A DNA stretch of 64,000 nt from Hyphomicrobiaceae bacterium (lineage in GTDB: Bacteria; Pseudomonadota; Alphaproteobacteria; Rhizobiales; Hyphomicrobiaceae): NCBI GenBank assembly GCA_041397645.1, contig JAWKWE010000004.1, positions 434,001 through 498,000 on the forward strand, read 5' to 3'. The translations under genes were made by a program, and so were the position numbers. Numbering within the stretch: position 1 is the first letter of the stretch; every line of letters begins with the position of its first letter. The notes under the pieces are model-generated. The model worked only from the letters and a program-made list of their open reading frames with translations. It had not been told where the DNA came from and did no database searches. Positions 61,288 to 64,000 of the stretch are shown one piece after another.

Positions 61288-62028
61288 TTAGCGTTTTGCC
61301 AGCGCAACAAGCGTGAGCCGCAAGTCCTGCGGCCCCGCCAGTGGCGTTTCGAACCAAAGACGCGTAACCTCGTCGCCGCGCGCAAGATCCAGCCCCTCGC
61401 CATCTATGCAGGCCAAGCGCCAGCCCGCACCTTCTGCTCCTGCCAAAGCCGCATAATGCTGGACCGCATCTGCGTGATCGGCGTTCATGTGCGCAACTGC
61501 ACCCGCCTCGACCTCATCAAGCGCGCTATACTGATCGGCAGACAACAAAACATCCTCGCGCGTCATGGCATACGCTTTGCCAAAGCCGCCATTGAGCGAG
61601 GCCCGTGCGATTTCAAAACGCCAAAAAGCAAAATCGGGAAAGTCGGCGTAAAGCGCGCTCTTGGGATGGCGCATGAGATAACGGGCCTTGATCGCCTCAC
61701 GCCCACGGGATTGGGCAACAATCTGCGCCGAGCCGATCAAAGTTATGCGTGCATGTGCTAGCGGATCACCTTTGCCAGGCTCACCCAACAGCAGCGAACA
61801 GCGCGCGTCAGCCTTCAAATTGGTGAAGTGTCCTGACAATTGCGAAATGAGAAACACTGGCGCTCCGTCGCTCGCGGTAGCGACGTTGACCCTGCTGACG
61901 GCCGGTGCACCGTCTTTCGGCTCCAGCGTGCCAAGCGCGCCGTAGCGTGCAGTGCGCACAAGCGTGCGGGCGAGCCGGCGCGCATCAGCATCGACGGGCT
62001 GAAGAACGTCCTTCTTCTTTTCGGTCAT
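61288..62028 (-). CDS. HugZ-family haem utilisation / flavin-type oxidase-like protein
   Basis: The 246-residue protein has an N-terminal pyridoxamine-5'-phosphate-oxidase-like split-barrel domain (ARTLVRTARYGALGTLEPKDGAPAVSRVNVATASDG, LISQLSGHFTNLKADARCSLLLGEP) and a C-terminal DUF2470 domain (AVAHMNADHADAVQHYAAL...GWRLACIDGEGLDL). HugZ members bind haem and may degrade it for iron. It is convergent with ccrM at a distance of 8 bp. No haem importer genes are nearby. Confidence 0.9.
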   Translation of the reverse strand: MTEKKKDVLQPVDADARRLARTLVRTARYGALGTLEPKDGAPAVSRVNVATASDGAPVFLISQLSGHFTNLKADARCSLLLGEPGKGDPLAHARITLIGSAQIVAQSRGREAIKARYLMRHPKSALYADFPDFAFWRFEIARASLNGGFGKAYAMTREDVLLSADQYSALDEVEAGAVAHMNADHADAVQHYAALAGAEGAGWRLACIDGEGLDLARGDEVTRLWFETPLAGPQDLRLTLVALAKR

Positions 62029-62148
62029 GCTTCACACTCCAAAGCGCGCGCCAGCTTGATCTTGGCACCCTTGCCCGGTCGCGGGCTGGACGCAATGCTG
62101 CACGTCATGAATAATTGGAAGGATCGCTGAGGAAACACCGGTATCGTC

Positions 62149-62499
62149 ATGGACCAAACCCTCGCCGACACGTTGCAGACTGTTATTCTGATCGCGCAAG
62201 CGGTCACCTTCGGTGCCTTCTGCTATTACTCATTTCGCGCTCTCTTCGCGCTTCGACGCCGCGCATTCGAGGTGCGCAACCCGACCGAGAGTATCAGCAA
62301 AGGCTTGATCGAGGATCAGCGTGCGACAGTCGCCACGTTCGCGGAGTTCGCCTCAGCGCCTCAATGGCGGAGGGACCGCAACCGGCTTGCCCTTATCGTC
62401 GCACTCTTGTTCGCTCTCATGGGATTGAGCGCGATCATCGCGGCGCACACGATGCCGGAGGGGAAAGCCGTCGATAGTGAGCCTGTCAGCTCTCCTTGA
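62149..62499 (+). CDS. Two-span membrane protein, function unknown
   Basis: The 116-residue protein has two hydrophobic helices (TVILIAQAVTFGAFCYYSFRALFAL and LALIVALLFALMGLSAIIAA) separated by a ~55-residue charged loop with VRNPTESISKGLIEDQRATVATFAEF. No family recognised. Its last 14 bp overlap the 3' end of the convergent mutY gene. Confidence 0.65.
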   Translation: MDQTLADTLQTVILIAQAVTFGAFCYYSFRALFALRRRAFEVRNPTESISKGLIEDQRATVATFAEFASAPQWRRDRNRLALIVALLFALMGLSAIIAAHTMPEGKAVDSEPVSSP

Positions 62500-63643
62500 G
62501 ACCGTGCGCGATGATCTTCCGCATCACGCTTGGCAAAGCCTGAGAATGCAGATCGCGGCGCTTGACCCAGCGGCAACGATCGGGCTCCGCCCAAAACGTC
62601 AAGCTTACGTCCTCGGGAACCAGCGCGCGAACCACCATCATCTCCAGCCTGAAGTGGGTGAAGACGTGCACCAAGGTGCCGGGCATCTGCCACCAGTCGG
62701 CGGCAATTGGAGCAGCGCGCAAGGCTTCTTTCATGGGAGGCACCTCATCGCCCCAAGGCGTCGAGGGAACTTCCAGCATACCGCCGAGCAGGCCGGCTTC
62801 GGGACGTTGACGCAGCAGGATGGACCCGTCCTCCCGCAAAACAAGAAACGCAAGCCCGTGTCGCACGGGGCGCTCCGCCTTGCTGGCCTTGTAGGGAAGA
62901 ACCTCCTCAAGCCCTTGTGCATGAGCAGAGCAATCCTGCTGCAAGGGACACATCAGGCATGACGGCCGCTTGGGCGAGCAGATCTGAGCCCCCAGATCCA
63001 TCATGGCCTGCGCGAAATCGCCAGCGCGCCGCGCGGGTGTGAGCGACGCCGCCAGCCGCTTTATCTCAGTCTTTGCAGCGGGCAATGGCTGACGCACCCC
63101 GAATAAACGCGAGATGACACGTTCAATGTTCCCATCGACGGGCGTCGCCTTCTCGCCAAAGGCAATCGCGGCGATCGCCGCCGCTGTGTAAGGACCGATG
63201 CCGGGTAAGGCACGCAGGTCTTCCTCTTTGGATGGGAACTGCCCGCCATACTGGGCCGCTAGCGCGTCGGCGCACTTTTTCAGGTTGCGGGCACGGGAAT
63301 AGTATCCCAGGCCCGCCCACATCTGCAGAACTTCCTCAAGCGGTGCCGCTGCCAAGTCGTTCACGCTAGGCCAGCGCGCTGTGAACCGCTCGAAATAAGG
63401 GATTACGGCTTTGACCGTCGTCTGCTGAAGCATGATCTCCGACAGCCAGACGCGGTAGGGATCGGGTTTCTTGCGCCGGCCATACCGCCAGGGCAGATCA
63501 CGGCGTTCGGCATCGTACCAGGCAAGCAACGCCGCCACCGTGTCCGGACCGGCCGGACGCAACGGCAGCTGGCGCTGACGCGCCCCGACTCTGCCTGTCT
63601 TGAACTTCCCACCTGCCTGCAGGCCCACGGCTGCCCCCATCAT
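62486..63643 (-). CDS. mutY: A/G-specific adenine glycosylase
   Basis: The 385-residue DNA-repair enzyme removes A opposite 8-oxoG. Catalytic Glu in WLSEIMLQQTTV; helix-hairpin-helix LPGIGPYTAAAIAAIAFG with catalytic Asp in PVDGNIERV; [4Fe-4S] ligands C-x6-C-x2-C-x5-C in CSPKRPSCLMCPLQQDC; C-terminal NUDIX-like 8-oxoG-reading domain. Starts at ATG 63643 or 63640. It is divergent from the DUF721 gene, the usual order in Hyphomicrobiales. Confidence 0.97.
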   Translation of the reverse strand: MMGAAVGLQAGGKFKTGRVGARQRQLPLRPAGPDTVAALLAWYDAERRDLPWRYGRRKKPDPYRVWLSEIMLQQTTVKAVIPYFERFTARWPSVNDLAAAPLEEVLQMWAGLGYYSRARNLKKCADALAAQYGGQFPSKEEDLRALPGIGPYTAAAIAAIAFGEKATPVDGNIERVISRLFGVRQPLPAAKTEIKRLAASLTPARRAGDFAQAMMDLGAQICSPKRPSCLMCPLQQDCSAHAQGLEEVLPYKASKAERPVRHGLAFLVLREDGSILLRQRPEAGLLGGMLEVPSTPWGDEVPPMKEALRAAPIAADWWQMPGTLVHVFTHFRLEMMVVRALVPEDVSLTFWAEPDRCRWVKRRDLHSQALPSVMRKIIAHGLKES

Positions 63644-63729
63644 TTTTCGGCACGGGACTTCCGAATCGATTTCTTGATGCTAAGCCAGTTGTGCATGTCC
63701 ACAATGTACGATCATGAGGTCGCGTCCGG

Positions 63730-64000
63730 ATGCTGACAAGAAATGACCCGCTGGCCAAACGTCCGCTTCCGCCCGACCGGCGCACTAAGGGTGGCAGTTT
63801 CGCTCGCGCCGTCGGCAGCTTCGTACCTAAGATTGCAGGCAAGGCCTTCGAGAAATTCGGCTTCCACACCGCCGAGATCATGACACAGTGGCCGCGCATC
63901 GCGGGCGAGGATATCGCCAGATGGACAGCACCCGAAAGGATCCGCTGGCCGCGAATGCCTGGAGGGGCCAATACAGCGGCGGATGAGGACGTAGTTCGCC
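63730..64000 (+). CDS. DUF721 / DciA-like protein (3' partial)
   Basis: Ninety codons are visible before the right edge: MLTRNDPLAKRPLPPDRRTK then FARAVGSFVPKIAGKAFEKFGF and EIMTQWPRIAGEDIARWTAPERIRWPR. The pattern xxxWxxIAGxxIAxxTxPxRI is that of DUF721/DciA, the helicase-loading factor of most bacteria. The frame is open at the edge. It is divergent from mutY; a DsbA-type gene and smc commonly follow in relatives but lie outside. Confidence 0.88.
   Translation, partial: MLTRNDPLAKRPLPPDRRTKGGSFARAVGSFVPKIAGKAFEKFGFHTAEIMTQWPRIAGEDIARWTAPERIRWPRMPGGANTAADEDVVR

Overview
The window reads as chromosome of an alphaproteobacterium of the order Hyphomicrobiales (Hyphomicrobium-like). The reasons are high GC content, a CcrM-type GANTC methyltransferase, gene orders typical of this order (ppx-ppk-hdaA-perM-pgsA; ispE/ispB/DUF2007/methyltransferase/S49 peptidase/glyQ/glyS; mutY next to a DUF721 gene), and a periplasmic quinoprotein dehydrogenase cluster of the kind common in methylotrophs. 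This placement is an inference from gene content; no 16S gene is present. Almost all of the DNA is ordinary core genome: about 60 protein genes, one tRNA-Leu(UAA), and no complete mobile element, prophage or CRISPR array.

Region by region. 1-4.7 kb: a periplasmic oxidation cluster, comprising a solute-binding/cytochrome c fusion (cut by the left edge), a PQQ dehydrogenase with unusual active-site residues, and two paralogous exported TPR proteins. 5-15.1 kb: rnd, a CbpA-type co-chaperone, then a leftward run DUF2066-pgsA-perM-hdaA-ppk-ppx (membrane lipid, replication control, polyphosphate). 15.3-22.2 kb: purM and purN, normally neighbours, separated by about 5 kb holding a DUF599 membrane protein, an outer-membrane-protein remnant, a TetR regulator divergent from two glutathione transferases, and a glutamate-synthase-like FMN enzyme. 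22.5-32 kb: a P450, a coiled-coil membrane protein, a dicarboxylate symporter, DinB, ndk, a GYF-domain protein, DUF3147 and an ABC-F ATPase. 32.1-32.3 kb: a candidate small RNA with its own promoter. 32.4-43 kb: rnhB, a radical SAM protein, a TIGR04283/TIGR04282 glycosyltransferase pair, tRNA-Leu, a thioredoxin, a ketopantoate reductase, a GFA protein, aspS, moaB, a GyrI-like protein and a uracil-DNA glycosylase without the usual iron-sulfur ligands. 43-55.4 kb: ETF-ubiquinone oxidoreductase, a large TPR protein, ispE, a polyprenyl diphosphate synthase, a methyltransferase, an S49 peptidase, and glyQ/glyS with an acidic membrane protein between them. 55.4-64 kb: a TadG/von Willebrand A protein, an 823-residue RTX/cadherin-like secreted protein, CcrM, HugZ, MutY and the start of a DUF721/DciA gene.

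Functional links. The first cluster probably feeds electrons from a periplasmic alcohol or related substrate into a c-type cytochrome. ETF-QO and the decaprenyl/octaprenyl synthase serve the quinone pool. hdaA, ccrM and dciA belong to replication and cell-cycle control. The most unusual items are the solute-binding/cytochrome fusion beside a PQQ enzyme with Gly at the catalytic Asp position, the promoter-equipped structured RNA at 32169-32283, the purM-purN split with an OMP remnant, and repeated palindromes in a foldable gap at 44858-44992.
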